NCBI RefSeq assembly: GCF_963678635.1
Contig: NC_087063.1
Location: 59,094,759-59,158,758, forward strand
Length of the DNA: 64,000 nt
DNA from: Symsagittifera roscoffensis
Taxonomy: Eukaryota > Xenacoelomorpha > Acoela > Convolutidae
Direction: 5' to 3'
Made by a program: the position numbers and the translations under genes. Shown piece by piece: positions 11,864 through 24,654 of this stretch. The notes under the pieces are model-generated. The model saw nothing but the letters and a program-made list of their open reading frames with translations, did not search any database and was not told the origin of the DNA. Positions within the stretch are counted from its first letter, which is position 1; each line of letters begins with the position of its first letter.

Positions 11864-12879
11864 GAAATTTGAAATTCAAAAATAGCTTCGTAGAGAAGCG
11901 AAGTTGCATTTTGAAAAATGCGAAAACCTTTCAAATGCAAAAAACTAAAATGCGTGAGCTCTGAAAAAAATTTGTGCTGCCACTTCGTAGGATACGAGTT
12001 TACCAATATCACGAGACATGTCTGCTCTCACTTTCAAAAATGCTATGGTTGGCTAATACCACAAAAATACTTGAAAATTACTAAAAAATCAGTCAAGAAA
12101 CACAACCACCAGCATTAAATCAGATTTTAGTATCATTTATAGACCGAAAAGTAAGCCTACAAAAATTAAGTAGCCACCTACTGATCCAAAAACAAAAATC
12201 CATCATAAATTTGCATGAACCGGAACCATTATTACCGAAAATAAAAGAACTAATTATTTAAAAAACAAATTGATACATTGACGAAGTAAAAGGACGGCTG
12301 TCAGTTATAGTAATAAAAAAAATTTCAATCAGAAAAAACTACAGCAGACTAAAGAAAATCGGACACCTCAATTTTTACAGAACAAAAATTTCATACATAC
12401 TGAAAAAAACTTCAAAAGCAACTGAGAAAATGCCTGGAAACTGAGGTTCAATACTGAAGCAATTTCAATTGCTTGCATATTTGCAAGAAATTGAATTAAA
12501 TTACCCTCGTGTAAAAATTAACCAAGCTCCAGGGTTTGCTACCAATTCGCAGGCGAAAGCTAAATAAAATATAATCCAATGAAAACATCCTTTGGAAATC
12601 CTTTGGGAATTCAAAGTTGCTAATTGCAAGTCCAGAACCTATTTTAAAAAATTAGCCTATCAAAAATTTTAACTCAAAAATTATACGCCCAGAAGTGAGT
12701 TCTTAGTACAAATAAATCATGAGTTAATTCCAACACTGTAAAAATATTATACAATATCAATTCCATCGACCACAGTTAAATTTTTCTGAACTTAGGCAAA
12801 AAAATTACACGCAAAAGTTATCCATGAATACTACATTTGAATAGCAACTAGAGCAATTGAACATTCACATGTAGAGGCA
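11864..12879. other. AT-rich intergenic, nothing recognised
   Basis: About 1 kb of A-rich sequence without open frames of note, RNA-gene signals or obvious repeats. Confidence 0.5.
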
Positions 12880-13925
12880 AAAAAGCAACCCCCGAAAGTA
12901 CCCTGACAGCCCCAACAACACGTCATGTTTTGAAAACTACAAGGATTTGAGCAGTCAAATTTCGAGGCAATGTTTGTAATATTTGAGAGTACCCTGACAG
13001 CATCCAACTACAGGGTCGGGAGTTTCAAAGTTTGTGAAAATTTTAAATTCAAGTTTTCTGACTTTTAAACATCACAAAAGCTGTCGTATTTGGTAGGCTA
13101 AATGGTTTTGGGTGTTCAGGTTTGGCGTTCAAACTTGCAACCCATGGAGAACCCTGACATCATCCCACTTTTGAGCTGCTAATTTCAAACTTGGTAAAAT
13201 AAAAACATGAATTAAAACTGGAAAATTGAAAAAAAACTTTCAGCATTGCAATATACTATATAGCATTGCAATATACGATATAGGAAAAATTCTTTCTTTA
13301 AAAATGAAAAAAGACGCTAAGGAATTTAAAAAAATGGCGAGAGAAAGAAGCCCGCATTTAAACTATTAATAGATGGAAAATAGATTTTGTGATTTTTTTC
13401 AAATCCAAGTTTTCTGGATATTTTTGAAAAATCATAAAAAACGTCAAATCTCGGTAGGTATAAGAAAAATTCAGCAGTCATATTTGGAGATAAGATTTGC
13501 AAATAGCTAGAGTACCCTGACAACGTCTGATTATATGGAAGGAAATTTCAAATTTTGAAATTTTCTAATCTAATTCTATCAAAAAAAGTCATTCAAAAAC
13601 GTCATATCTCGGAAACTGAAAGCATCTGAGCAGTCACATTTGTAGGCAAGACCTCAGAGTACGCTAGCAGCATCCAACTACAGTGTTCGGATTTTCGTTG
13701 CTTGTGAAATTTTTAAATTCAAGTTTTTTTTTGAAAACTTTGAAAACATCACCGAATTCGACGTATTCTCGTAAATATAAAAATCTCAAGTATGCAAGTT
13801 TGTAGTCCAATTCGTAACCCCTGGGGGAGACCAGATAGGATCTGGGCTCCCCTATTTGCGCTGCTAATTTAAAACTTGGTAAATTAAACACGATTTCAAA
13901 ATTGGAAAATCTAAACAAGGTCTCA
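12880..13925. repeat. Second tract of the CCCTGACAGC repeat family
   Basis: Diverged units of the repeat found at 568-1430. Landmarks are AGTACCCTGACAGC near 12,897 and 12,987, AACCCTGACATCATCCCAC near 13,150, and ACTACAG near 13,005 and 13,678, with CATATCTCGGAAACTGAAAG blocks between. Units are about 170-190 bp and more decayed than at 568-1430. A short hexamer-like doubling, AGCATTGCAATATAC, lies near 13,242-13,275. Confidence 0.7.
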
Positions 13926-15108
13926 ACATTGCAATATACGACATAGCTTAAACGTGTAGCTTTCGTTGAACAAGCAAGAAATACGTTGAAATAACTTAAA
14001 CATAGTAAGATAGTGAAGCATTTAAATACATAATTTTGTAATACAAATCAGACCAAAAAAATTTATAGATTTTTCTAAGCAAGCTATTCAAGCTAAGACA
14101 CTTTAATATTTCAAGTTGTTTCATGAAACAAATCGGATGGCGAAAACTTCCAGTTTTTCAATTGAAGCAAATCATTTGAAACAAATCATAGAGACTTCAA
14201 TTTTTTCTAGAGCAAACTAATTATTTTATGCAACAAAGAAATATTTCGCGACACATTGAGTTATTTCATGAAGCAAAAAAATTAAATTTAAAAAATTTTA
14301 AGTAATTTCATGAAGCAAATCGTATCGCGAAATATTGAAAGTTTAGTTTTGAAGCACTTCAAGCCATCAAGTAAGTTGTTTCATAGACCGAATTGTTTCA
14401 CGAAAAGTTTTGTCATCAAACTGAACAAGCTACGAAACTTTGAAATTAGTTTATGTAATCAAGCTAAGAAAATTGGAGGCTATTTAAATTGTTTTATGAA
14501 CAAATCGGTTCTCGAAAAGTTTTCTTGAGCAAGCTACACAAGCAATGAAACTTTTAAGTATTGTAAGTTATTTCATAGACTAAATATGTTCAGAAAAATT
14601 TTTTTCTAAGCAAGCTATTGCAGCTGAAACTTAAATTTTTTCAAAGAGCGAATGGTTTTGCAAACAGATTACGTTTTTCGAAGCAAGCAGTTCAAGCTAT
14701 GAAACTCAGAAATTTTTAAGTAGTTTCATAGACCGAATTGGTTTGCGAAAAGTTAGTTTTTCTTATGCAAACTATTCAAACAAAAAAATTCGGTTTTGAA
14801 AGACCGAATCTCCCCGGGAAAAGTTTTAAGTTTTTTTGAGCAAGCTACCTAAAAAATGAAAATTTGAAAAGTTTCAAATTATTTCACAGACCGATTTGGT
14901 TCGCGAGAAAATTAATTTTTTCTGACCAAGCTTTGCAAGCTCTGAAATTTGAGTAGTATTTCAAAATATTGCATAGCGAGAATCGTGCTGCAAACTGATT
15001 ACGTTTATCTATGCAAGCTATAAACCTTTGAAACTTTTTAATACATTTCGAAGCTCGAATCGTTTTACCAAAAAATTAAATTTTTCTCAGCAAACTATTT
15101 AAGCTTTG

Positions 15109-15132
15109 GAACTTTCAGTTCTATGAAAGTTC
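15109..15132. repeat. Palindrome at inversion junction, unit 1
   Basis: GAACTTTCA, six-base spacer, TGAAAGTTC: a perfect 9-bp stem exactly where monomer orientation flips. The same structure recurs at 17,140-17,163. In unit 3 (about 19,105-19,190) the junction is longer and retains monomer sequence missing from units 1 and 2. Confidence 0.8.
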
Positions 15133-17139
15133 TGCAAGTTCTTTTCTTTCTTGAATAGTTTGCTGAGAAAACCTAACATTTTTTGCAAATCTATTATTTC
15201 TAAGAAAAACATGAAATAATTGAAGGTTTCAAAGCTTGAATAAGTTGCTTGGAAAATTTTAAATTTTTGGTGAAACGATTTGCCTTATGGCCTTATGAAA
15301 TGTCCTGAAATAATTTTAAGTGTTGTTGCATAAAAAATGTAATCTGTTTGCAAAACAATTATCGCTATGAAATAGCTTGGAATACTTCAATTTTTAGAGC
15401 TTGTACAGCTTGCTTAGAAACAATTTTAACTTCTCGCGAAGCGATTCAAAAAAAAATTTGAGCGTTTGTAAGCGACCTATCCAAGTTTTGAAAGATTTCA
15501 AGTTATTTCATAGCGCAAATAGTTGAAGTTTTACTAAGCAAGCTATTCAAGCTACGAAACTTTGAAATATTTCAAGTTGTTTCATAGACCCAATCGCCGA
15601 AATGTTTCGTCTTTCCTCATCAAGCTGAAATTTTAAAGTACATCAAGTTTTTTCAAAAAACGAATCAGTTCGTTAAAACTTACATGTTTCTAAGCAAGCT
15701 ATTCAAGCTCTGAAATTCAAAATAATTCAAGTTATTTCATAGCACGAATCGTTTTGCCAAAAAATTAGGTTTTTTCTAAGCAAGCTATTGAAGCTTTCAA
15801 ACCTTTAAATATTCAAGATTTTTCTTTGAAATGATTGGTTCGCAAAAAATTTCAAGTTATGAAACTTTGAATTTTTTCAAGTCATTTCACAGCGCAAATC
15901 GTTTTGCTAACAACTTACTGTTTTCTAAGCAAGCTATTCAAATATGAAACTTTGAGAAATTTGAAGTTAATTCATAGACCGAAACATTTCAAGTTAATTC
16001 ATAGACTGACACGCTTTTCAAAATTTTTGCTCTTTTCTAGGCAAGCTATTCAAGCTACGAAAAATTGAGATATTTCAAGCCCATTCATAGAACTTTGCAA
16101 AAAGTTCAAGTGTTTCTAAGCAAGCTATTCAAGCAAAGACACTTTAATATTTCAAGTTGTTTCATGAAACAAATCGGAAGGCAAAAACTTCCAGTTTTTC
16201 AATTGAAACAAATCATGGAGACTTCAAATTTTTCTTGAGCAAACTATTTATTTTATGCAACAAGGAAATATTTCGCGACACATTGAGTTATTTCATGAAG
16301 CAAAAAAATTAAATTAGAAATATTTCAAGTAATTTCATGAAGCAACTCGTATCGCGAAAATTGAATGTTTAGTTTTGAAGCACTTCGAGCCATCAAGTAA
16401 GTTGTTTCATAGACCAATTTGTTTCACGAAAAGTTTTGTCAACAAACTAAACAGGCTATGGAACTAAGAAATTAGTTTATGTTATCAAGCTAAGAAAATT
16501 TGAGGCTATTTAATTTACTTTATGACCAAATCGGTTCTCGAAAAGTTTTCTTGAGCAAGCTACTCAAGCAATGAAACTTTTAAGTATTTTAAGTTATTTC
16601 ATAGACTAAATATATTCAGAAAAAATTTTTCTAAGCAAACTATTGCAGCTGAAACTTAAAAATTAAAATTTTCAAAGAGCGAATGGTTTTGCAACAGATT
16701 ACGTTTTTCGAAGCAAGCAATTCAAGCTATGGAACTCAGAAATATTTAAGTAGTTTCATAGACCGAATTGGTTTGCGAAAAGTTAGTTTTTCTTTTACAA
16801 GCTATTCAAACTAAAAAAAAATCGGTTTTGAAAGACCGAATCTCCCCCGGGAAAAGTTTTAAGTTTTTTTAAGCAAGCTATTAAAAAATGAAACTTTGAA
16901 AAGTTTCAAATTATTTCATAGACCGATTCGGTTCGCAAAAGTTTAATTTTTTTCTGACCAAGCTTTGCAAGCTCTGAAATTTGAGTAGTATTTCAAGTTA
17001 TTGCATAGCGAGAATCGTGCTGCAAACTGATTACGTTTTTCTATCCAAGCTATAAAACTTTGAAAATTTTAATACTTTTCAAAGCGCGAATCGTTTTACC
17101 AAAAAATTAAATTTTTCTCAGCAAACTATTTAAGCTTTG

Positions 17140-17163
17140 GAACTTTCAGTTCTATGAAAGTTC
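17140..17163. repeat. Palindrome at inversion junction, unit 2
   Basis: Identical 9-bp stem and spacer to 15,109-15,132, at the matching place in the second higher-order unit. Confidence 0.8.
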
Positions 17164-20140
17164 TGCAAGTTCTTTTCTTTCTTGAATAGTTTGCTGAGAA
17201 AAACCAACAGTTTTTGCAAATCTATTATTTCTAAGAAAAACATGAAATAATTGAAGGTTTCAAAGCTTGAATAGGTTGATTGGAAAAATTTAATTTTAAA
17301 TTTTTGGTGAAACGATTTGCCTTATGAAATGTCCTGAAATATTTGAAAGTTTTGTTGCATAAAAAATGTAATCTGTTTGCAAAACAATTATCGCTATGAA
17401 ATAGCTTGAAATACTTCAATTTTTAGAGCTTGCACAGCTTGCTTAGAAAAAATATTAACTTCTCGCGAAGCGATTCAAAAAAAATTTGCGCGTTTGTAAG
17501 CGACCTATCCAAATTTTGAAAGATTTCAAATTATTTCATAGCGCGAATGGTTGACGTTTTACTTAGCAAGCTATTCAAGCTACGAAACTTTGAAATATTT
17601 CAAGTTGTTTCATAGACCCAATCGCCGAAATGTTTCGTCTTTCCTCATCAAGCTTATATTTTAAAGTAGATCAAGTTTTTTCAAAAAACGAATCAGTTCG
17701 TTAAAACTTACATGTTTCTAAGCAAGCTATTCAAGCTCTGAAATTCGAAATATTTCAAGTTAATTCATAGCACGAATCGTTTTGCCAAAAAATTAGGTTT
17801 TTTCTAAGCAAGCTATTCAAGCTTTCAAACCTTTAAATATTTCAAGATTTTTCTTTGAAATGATTGGTTCGCAAAAAAATTTCAAGTTATGAAATTTTGA
17901 AACTTTTTAAGTCATTCCACAGCGCGAATCGTTTTGCTAACAACTTACTGTTTCTAAGCAAGCTATTCAATTATGAAACTTTGAAAAATTTGAAGTTAAA
18001 TCATAGACCGAAACATTTCAAGTTAATTCATAGACTGACACGCTTTTCAAAACTTTCGTTCTTTTCTAGGCAAGCTATTCAAGCAACAAAAAATTGAGAT
18101 ATTTCAAGCCTATTCATAGAACTTTGCAAAAAATTCAAGTGTTTCTAAGTAAGCTATTCAAGCTAAAGACACTTTAATATTTCAAGTTGTTTCATGAAAC
18201 CAATCGGATGGCGAAAATTTCCAGTTTTTCAATTGAAGCAAATCATTTGAAACAAATCATAGAGACTTCAATTTTTTCTTGAGCAAACTATTTATTTTGT
18301 GCAACAAAGAAATATTTCGCGACACATTGAGTTATTTCATGAAGCAAAAAAATTAAATTTGAAAAATTTCAAGTAATTTCATGAGGCAACTCGTATCGCA
18401 AAAAATTAAAAGTTTAGTTTTGAAGCACTTCGAGCCATCAAGTAAGTTGTTTCATAGACCAATTTGTTTCAAGAAAAGTTTTGTCAACAAACTAAACAGG
18501 CTATGAAACTAAGAAATTAGTTTATGTAATCAAGCTAAGAAAATATGAGGCTATTTAATTTGTTTTATGACCAAATCCGTTCTCGAAAAGTTTTCTTGAG
18601 CAAGCTGTTGCAGCTGAAACTTTAAAATTAAATTTTTTCAAAGAGCGAATGATTTTGCAAACAGATTACGTTTTTCGAAGCAAGCAATTCAAGCTATGAA
18701 ACTCAGAAACTTTTAAGTAGTTTCATAGACCGAATTGGTTTGCGAAAAGTTAGTTTTTTTATGCAAGCTATTCAAACTAAAAAAAATTCGGTTTTGAAAG
18801 ACCGAATCTCCCCCGGAAAAAGTTTTAAGTTTTTTTAAGCAAGCTATTAAAAAAATGAAAATTTGAAAAGTTTCAAATTATTTCACAGACCGATTCGGTT
18901 CGCGAGAAAATAAATTTTTTCTAACCAAGCTTTGCAAGCTCTGAAATTTGAGTAGTATTTCAAAATATTGCATAGCGAGAATTGTGCCGCAAACTGATTA
19001 CGTTTATCTATGCAAGCTATAAAACTTTGATATTTTTTAATACATTTCGAAGCGCGAATCGTTTTACCAAAAACTAAATTTTTCTAAGCAAACTATTTAA
19101 GCTTTGGAACTTTTAATATTTCATGTTTTTTCTTAGAAATAATCGATCTGCGAAAAATGTTAGGTGAATTTTGGAGTTCTATGAAAGTTCTGCAAAATCT
19201 TTTTTTTCTTGAATAGTTTGCTGAGAAAACCTAACATTTTTTGCAAATCTATTTTTTCTAAAAAAAAATTATGAAACAATTGAATGTTTCAAAGCTTGAA
19301 TAGGTTGCTTGGAAAACTTTGAATTTTTGGTGAAACGATTTGCCTTATAAAATTTCCTGAAATATTTTAAAGTTTTGTTGCATAAAAAAATGTAATCTGT
19401 TTGCAAAACAATAATCGCTATGAAATAACTTGAAATACTTCAAATTTAAGAGCTTGTACAGCTTGCTTAGAAAAAATTTAAACTTCTCGCGAAGAAATTC
19501 AAAAAAAAATTTAAGCGTTTGTAAGCGACCTATCCAAGTTTTGAAAGATTTCAAGTTATTTTAATAGCGCGAATAGTTGACGTTTTACTAAGCAAGCTAT
19601 TCAAGCTACGAAAATTTGAAATATTTCAAGTTGTTTCGTAGCGCGAATAGTTTAGCAAACAGATAACATTTTTCTATGCAAGCTAGAAAACTTTGAAATG
19701 TTTCAAAACATTTCATAGCGCGAATCGTTTTGATAAAAAATTAAGTTTTTTCTAAGCAAGCTATTCAAGCTTTCAAAACTTTAAATATTTCAAGATTTTT
19801 CTTTGAAATAATTGGTTCGCAAAAAATTTCAAGTCATTTCACAGCGCCAATCGTTTTGCTAACAACTTACGGTTTTCTAAGCAAGCTATTCAATTATGAA
19901 ACTTTGAAAAATTTGTTCATAGACCGAAACATTTCAAGTTAATTCATAGACTGACACGCTTTTCAAAACTTTTGTTCTTTTCTAGGCAAGCTATTCAAGC
20001 TACGAAAAATTGAGATATTTCAAGCCTATTCATAGAACTTTGCAAAAAGTTCAAGTGTTTCTAAGCAAGTTATTCAAGCTATGAAAGTTTGAAATCTTTC
20101 AAGTTACTTCATAGCGCGAATCGGTTTGCCAAAGGTTGGT

Positions 20141-20480
20141 TTTTTTAAGCATGACGGTTCCTGTTTTCATTTGATTCATTTCAAACTGATATGATTCTGG
20201 AAAGGCAAAATTTGGGACAGGTACCGTCTAGTCCTGGAGCTCAATCGACTAATCTTGTTTAAGAAGTTTTGGACTTTTTTCAAAAAGCATTTTAGAACAT
20301 TCCAGCTCAAGAATGTTTGAAAAATCCGAAGCGTCTGAGTTTGACTGAAAATTTCTAGAACAATCTAAATTCAGATAATTTTCATAAACAATGAGCTCAA
20401 TGATAGCTCTACACCAATGCGCCTTATGGCAACAAAAACGTGACATTATTTTTTCTGTCATTCATTTAAAATAGAAGATT
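20141..20480. repeat. Array 'cap' sequence, copy 1
   Basis: Non-tandem sequence immediately after the large satellite. It shares ordered landmarks with the sequence after two other arrays: CAGGTACCGTCTAG at 20,218-20,231 and TTAGAACATTCCAG around 20,292-20,305, 72 bp after the first landmark. The same pair, with the same spacing, occurs at 27,189/27,261 and, within one base, at 29,273/29,344. Confidence 0.75.
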
Positions 20481-21274
20481 GATTCAGAAGTACAAAGCGC
20501 TACTTCAGACTGATCAATACTCAATTAACATTAACACGAAATATTTGGCTGACTAAACGACTGAGCATCTGTGAATTTTGTACCTGGAACAAACCCCACC
20601 TTGGTAATGAGGGGGAATTGTTAACAAAATCCAACTTTTTAACACAGAAGCGAATACAGACGCGATACACAGGAAGCATAGCATTGCAAGTTGGCGAATA
20701 GAAAATGAGACGAATACCACTTATTAGAAAAATAACAGAAGCGAAGCGAAGCTTCGTATCATTTGCGATACAGCGCAAGCGCAGCATGCAAGCTACTAAA
20801 AACCGCTCCAACTAAGCCGCTCAATTGGGTAGAAGCCCATTCAGCCAAAACTTTGAAAAATGCCATAAAAATTGATGTCAAAAAATTTTTTTTGAGCACT
20901 TAAGATTAATGTTGAGCAATAATCTTTGAAAATTTGCAGCACAAATTAACAATTTTTTCAAAACAATCAATCATTTTTTGAGCTCGACGCGACAAATAAA
21001 TGTAACTAAGCTAATAAAACTTAAATTGAAAAAATTTAGGGCGAGTGAAGCTTTTCAGCAAACAAACAAAACAAAAAGGAAAATCATGTGAAATATACGT
21101 CAAGGCAATTTATTTTACAAATTAAAGGAGTAAATAAAGAGCACTTGCATACACGATGAAAATAATTGATAGCAAAAGAAAATTCCCCAATTTGCCAAAT
21201 AAGCAGACAAAACATAAGCAGACCAACGAATAACCGACAACCGGAAAAAAACTTACTGAACACATACTGAAAAT
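20481..21274. other. Intergenic, no gene
   Basis: AT-rich. Contains a small palindromic phrase GAAGCGAAGCGAAGCTTCG near 20,733, related to the CGAAGC-rich phrases at 23,731, 33,171 and 33,356, which suggests dispersed repeat fragments. No coding signal was seen. Confidence 0.5.
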
Positions 21275-21345
21275 TAAGTCTGGTGGGGACTCAAACCCCA
21301 GACCTTCGGGTTTAAACGCAACCGCGTTGCCTCGAGGCCCTATAA
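21275..21345 (-). repeat. tRNA-like segment, probable SINE head (copy 1)
   Basis: On the minus strand a T-arm is clear: TGGGG, loop TTTGAGT, CCCCA, giving a B-box-like GGTTTGAGTCC. Upstream of it ACCCGAAGGTC fits the anticodon 3' stem and variable region, and AACGCGGTTGCG the D/anticodon region. No complete cloverleaf or acceptor stem is evident, so this is more likely a tRNA-derived retroposon than a working tRNA gene. Confidence 0.5.
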
Positions 21346-21799
21346 AATCTAGAGGAACGAAGTATTTTTAAGAGGTCCCAATGGTTTTGAATTTACGGAT
21401 TGGAAAACTTCGTGCCAGTGTCTTTTCTATTTCATAAATATTATCGGAAATTTGTAGAAACAAGATAAATGGTAAATAAGCCGACGGAAAGCTGAAATTC
21501 AACCGAAATATTTGAGCAAAGCAAAAATGATAACAAAACTATGTACTGTCCATAAAGTACATATAGAGTCATATATGTACTGAAGTCAAGGTGATATATA
21601 CATTTCGGAAACTAAACCGAGACTTAGTCGACACCAATAAAGCCGAAAAACCATCAGCCAAAAAATGAGAACATCGAAACTCTACAATTATACATGCAAC
21701 TAGATCTAACAAAATGTATAGAGATAGGTTTGAAAAAAACGGCCGGAAAAATTATGCAGAATAGCAACAGAAGAAAACTTACCAAGCAGAAACAATGCC

Positions 21800-22540
21800 G
21801 AAAATATCTGAGCAGAAACCCTTCAAATTAAAAAAAAATTTGAAACTAATAAAAAATCCTTAATTCCCCCTTTCCCTCAGAACACACACGCGCACACAGA
21901 AAACTTTTGGCTCATCAAGCCGCGCAGAAAGAGGCCGAGAAGGCGATAAAAATAGGCCAAAACCCAGTAAGCCGAAGAAAAAAAAATGAAATCCGAAAAA
22001 AGTTTAGAACACTTTAAGTAACAAAAAAATTTAAGTTCAACTCACCCTCAAAACAAACACACACGCCAACAGAAAACTTTTCGCTTCTCAAACAGCGCAT
22101 TATGAGGCCACTATGGCGATAATAAACAGGGCGAAACATATTAAACCGAAAAAAAAACAACAAAAACAAAGTCCAAAAAAAGTTTCAAAGAATTTTGAAA
22201 CTAATAAACAATTTTGAGTTCCCCTCTTACTCACAACACACACAGGAACACAAAAAACTTTTTGCAAAGCAAAAGGCTCAAAATGAGGCAACTAAAGTGA
22301 TGTCAAATAGGTCCAAAACCTATCAAGCCGAAAAAAGGACAAACAAAAATCCGAAAAAAAAATTTCAAAAAAAGTTTGAAACAAATGAAAAAATTTAAAT
22401 TTACCATTCACTCAAAACACACACAAGCATAAAAAAAACATTTTTCTAGTCAAACTGCCCAATAAGAGGCCAAAAGCCCATACAACGTAGAAAAAAAATA
22501 AAGCCGAAAAAAGGACAAAAAATACTAAACTTTTTTAACA
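21800..22540. repeat. Tandem repeat, ~180 bp units, about four copies
   Basis: Repeating order: CTCAAAACACACACACGC-like CA-rich block, ACAGAAAACTTTT, ..AAGAGGCC.., AGCCGAAAAAA, then an A-rich tract with AAAGTTTGAAAC. CA-rich blocks start near 21,882, 22,050, 22,230 and 22,415, so the period is about 170-185 bp. Confidence 0.75.
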
Positions 22541-23729
22541 AATCGAGTTGCAAAATATAATTATTACTTTCAACAGAAAGGAAGAGGATTTGATTTGTAA
22601 CGAGGACAAAAAGTGCCTAAAGTTATTTACAGAAAATCCTAGTACCCGATTGTATTACCTTTGCTTAGGTAAAGACATCCATTTTTGGCTGGCGGACCCT
22701 AAATTTTTTCTTAATTCGCCGTCGGCGCCAATATATACTAAATTTGACGGGGAAGCCCGCGCCGAAAAAACGCGATTTCAAGGTCAAAATTTTCCAAAAA
22801 GTTCCTAAAAAGCCTTTTTTGGCCTATTTTTGTCAAAATTTAGCCTGCGGTGCAAAAAATTTGGTCAAAATAGGGTCTTTATAGTAAATTGTAACAGCTC
22901 GGAAACTCAACTTGTTCAAAGTGAAAAAAGGCCGATAAAATTCCGAAAACTTTTTGAAAATCCGCCCCCATGGAGAAAATGCTAGATCCACCCCTGCCCT
23001 AACGCCTGGTGAAACAAATAAAAGCATTACAATCTATTTTTGCTCTTCAAACGACGAATAAGAAGTCTTGTTCCTAATTACACGACACTTGCTCTCGATA
23101 GCGAAATTACAGTTCGTTTGACTAAGGGTAATTGACCTTCAATTATTGCAAAAACAGCCACACTGCATCTCTATCACATGGTTTGAGGGCCTTATAATGT
23201 TTGCTTATGCAAAAAAAAATAAGATTTCAAGTTCCAATATCAACAGGAAAAAACTGTATCTTGTGACTTGAACAAGCCCTAATCATCCAGGGCTCATTTC
23301 TGTAGAGAAAAAATTAGTGTTTTTATTCTCTTTCATGACGATGGTCTTTTATTGGTTTTCATAATTCACTTATAGCAGATTTTCAACGTGCTTCTTATTT
23401 AACCGAAGGTACTCAACAAAACCTAAATAGCGGAGGGCCGAGAAAATTAATTACAGGGGATGTAGGACACTTTTTGAACAAAAGTGGCTTGATAATTGCG
23501 GGGGGGGGGGGGGGGGTCAATTATCACAGGAGTCCGCAAACTTGAATCAATTCTGAAATCCTTGAATCAATTCTGAAATCCTTGAATCGATTCTGATCAA
23601 CATAATCGCAAATTAGAGCCAAAAATGATCTTGAACTGAGAAATTGGCTTTAAAATAATTTCGTTACGTAATTCAGGCGACAATTGGAATATTTTACAAT
23701 TACTAAAAATTTTGGGTGAAAATTTTACA
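22541..23729. repeat. Intergenic with G17 run and a 20-bp tandem repeat
   Basis: A run of 17 G lies at 23,500-23,516. A 20-bp unit CTTGAATCAATTCTGAAATC occurs twice perfectly (23,541-23,580) and a third time with changes to about 23,600. A phrase AGTACCCGATTG..TTGCTTAGG near 22,640 is related to sequences at 24,840 and 33,903. No gene was seen. Confidence 0.6.
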
Positions 23730-24165
23730 GAGCCGAAGCAGAGCTTTGCACCACTTGTGATACAAAAATGAATAACTAGCATTACTTGCAAATGAAGCGA
23801 CAAACCAAAAAATAAAAAATTCAAACTCAAAAAAACTAAGCATTGCAAAAAAAATTCCGAAATCTTGGAAGTGAACAACCTGCACCTTTACAAATACAAG
23901 CGAAGCCAAGCTCCGCTTGACTTGCAAAACAACACATAGACAGCCCGACAGAAACGGAGATAAAAACTGTACAATCAAATATCGAAAAAATTGATTAACC
24001 AAAAACTTTCCTACATTTGTCTAAGTTTGTCATGAATAAAAATTCCTTTGAAAGAAAATATGCCAAAAAGTAAAACACAAAAATGTGGAATCAGCATCGA
24101 AATAACTTACTAAGCCGACAATTAATGAGCAGACACACTTTGTGCCGAAAAACAATTGTTTTTAT
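23730..24165. repeat. Dispersed repeat family, copy 1
   Basis: Shares the same order of phrases with 33,165-33,640: GCAGAGCTT(T/C)GC, TGATACAAAA(A/C)TGAAT, CGACAAA(C/T)C, then CATTTGTCT, AATCAGCATCGAAATAA, GAGCAGACACAC, GCCGA, TTTTTATTGG or a close form. No coding frame runs through it. Confidence 0.65.
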
Positions 24166-24654
24166 TGGAAAAATTCAACACTCAAATATTTTCAAGCCCT
24201 CCACCAAAATGTTTTGATAAAAACCTTTATATTTATCAAACGACTCAAAAAGAGGCCCCTAAACCGATATATAACAAGTCGAAACCTATTAAGCCGAAAA
24301 ACAAAAAAAAATAATTTCAACAAACCGAGTGGTTAAGATGAAACAAATTTAAAAAGTGCGGAGGGGATAGTAAGAGTTGTGTTTCTTTTGAAACGACCCA
24401 AAAATAGGTCACTAAGCCAATAAAAAAATCATCCGAAAAAATTTAGGCCGAAGAAAATGTTTGAGCGAAACAAAAAAGGGAAGTCAAGGTAAGTAAAGAT
24501 ACAAATTGCAGGAGAAAATCAAAAACTAAGAGCAACCTTTAAAATGCGCACAGCAAAAAAAGACGATTCCAAGATTTGTCATCCAAGCCGACAAAAGGTC
24601 AACAGACAAATTATTTGACGACAATTTTATTTGAAACAGAATATTTCCCACTTG
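24166..24654. other. A-rich intergenic, no gene
   Basis: Contains AAGCCGA and AAGAGGCC phrases belonging to the surrounding repeat families. Nothing else was recognised. Confidence 0.45.

Larger units (their letters stand above)
14070..20140. repeat. Satellite array: ~80-bp monomers in ~2.03-kb higher-order units
   Basis: The basic monomer is about 80 bp and reads roughly TTCATAGACCGAATCGG, TTTGCGAAAAGTT, TTTCTAAGCAAGC, TATTCAAGCTATG, AAACTTTGAAATA, TTTCAAG. Monomers differ strongly within a unit but repeat closely at long range: the phrase ACACTTTAATATTTCAAG recurs at about 14,098, 16,139 and 18,169, so the units run ~14,070-16,115, ~16,116-18,145 and ~18,146-20,140, each with the same order of variants. 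Unit 3 has lost about one monomer near 18,600 and diverges after ~19,570. Each unit has an inverted block of about four monomers (from ~15,124, ~17,155 and ~19,190). No coding capacity was seen. Confidence 0.88.

Noticed and set aside
14070-20140. CRISPR-like array
   Set aside because: Whole monomers repeat without spacer/repeat structure and the DNA is animal nuclear sequence.
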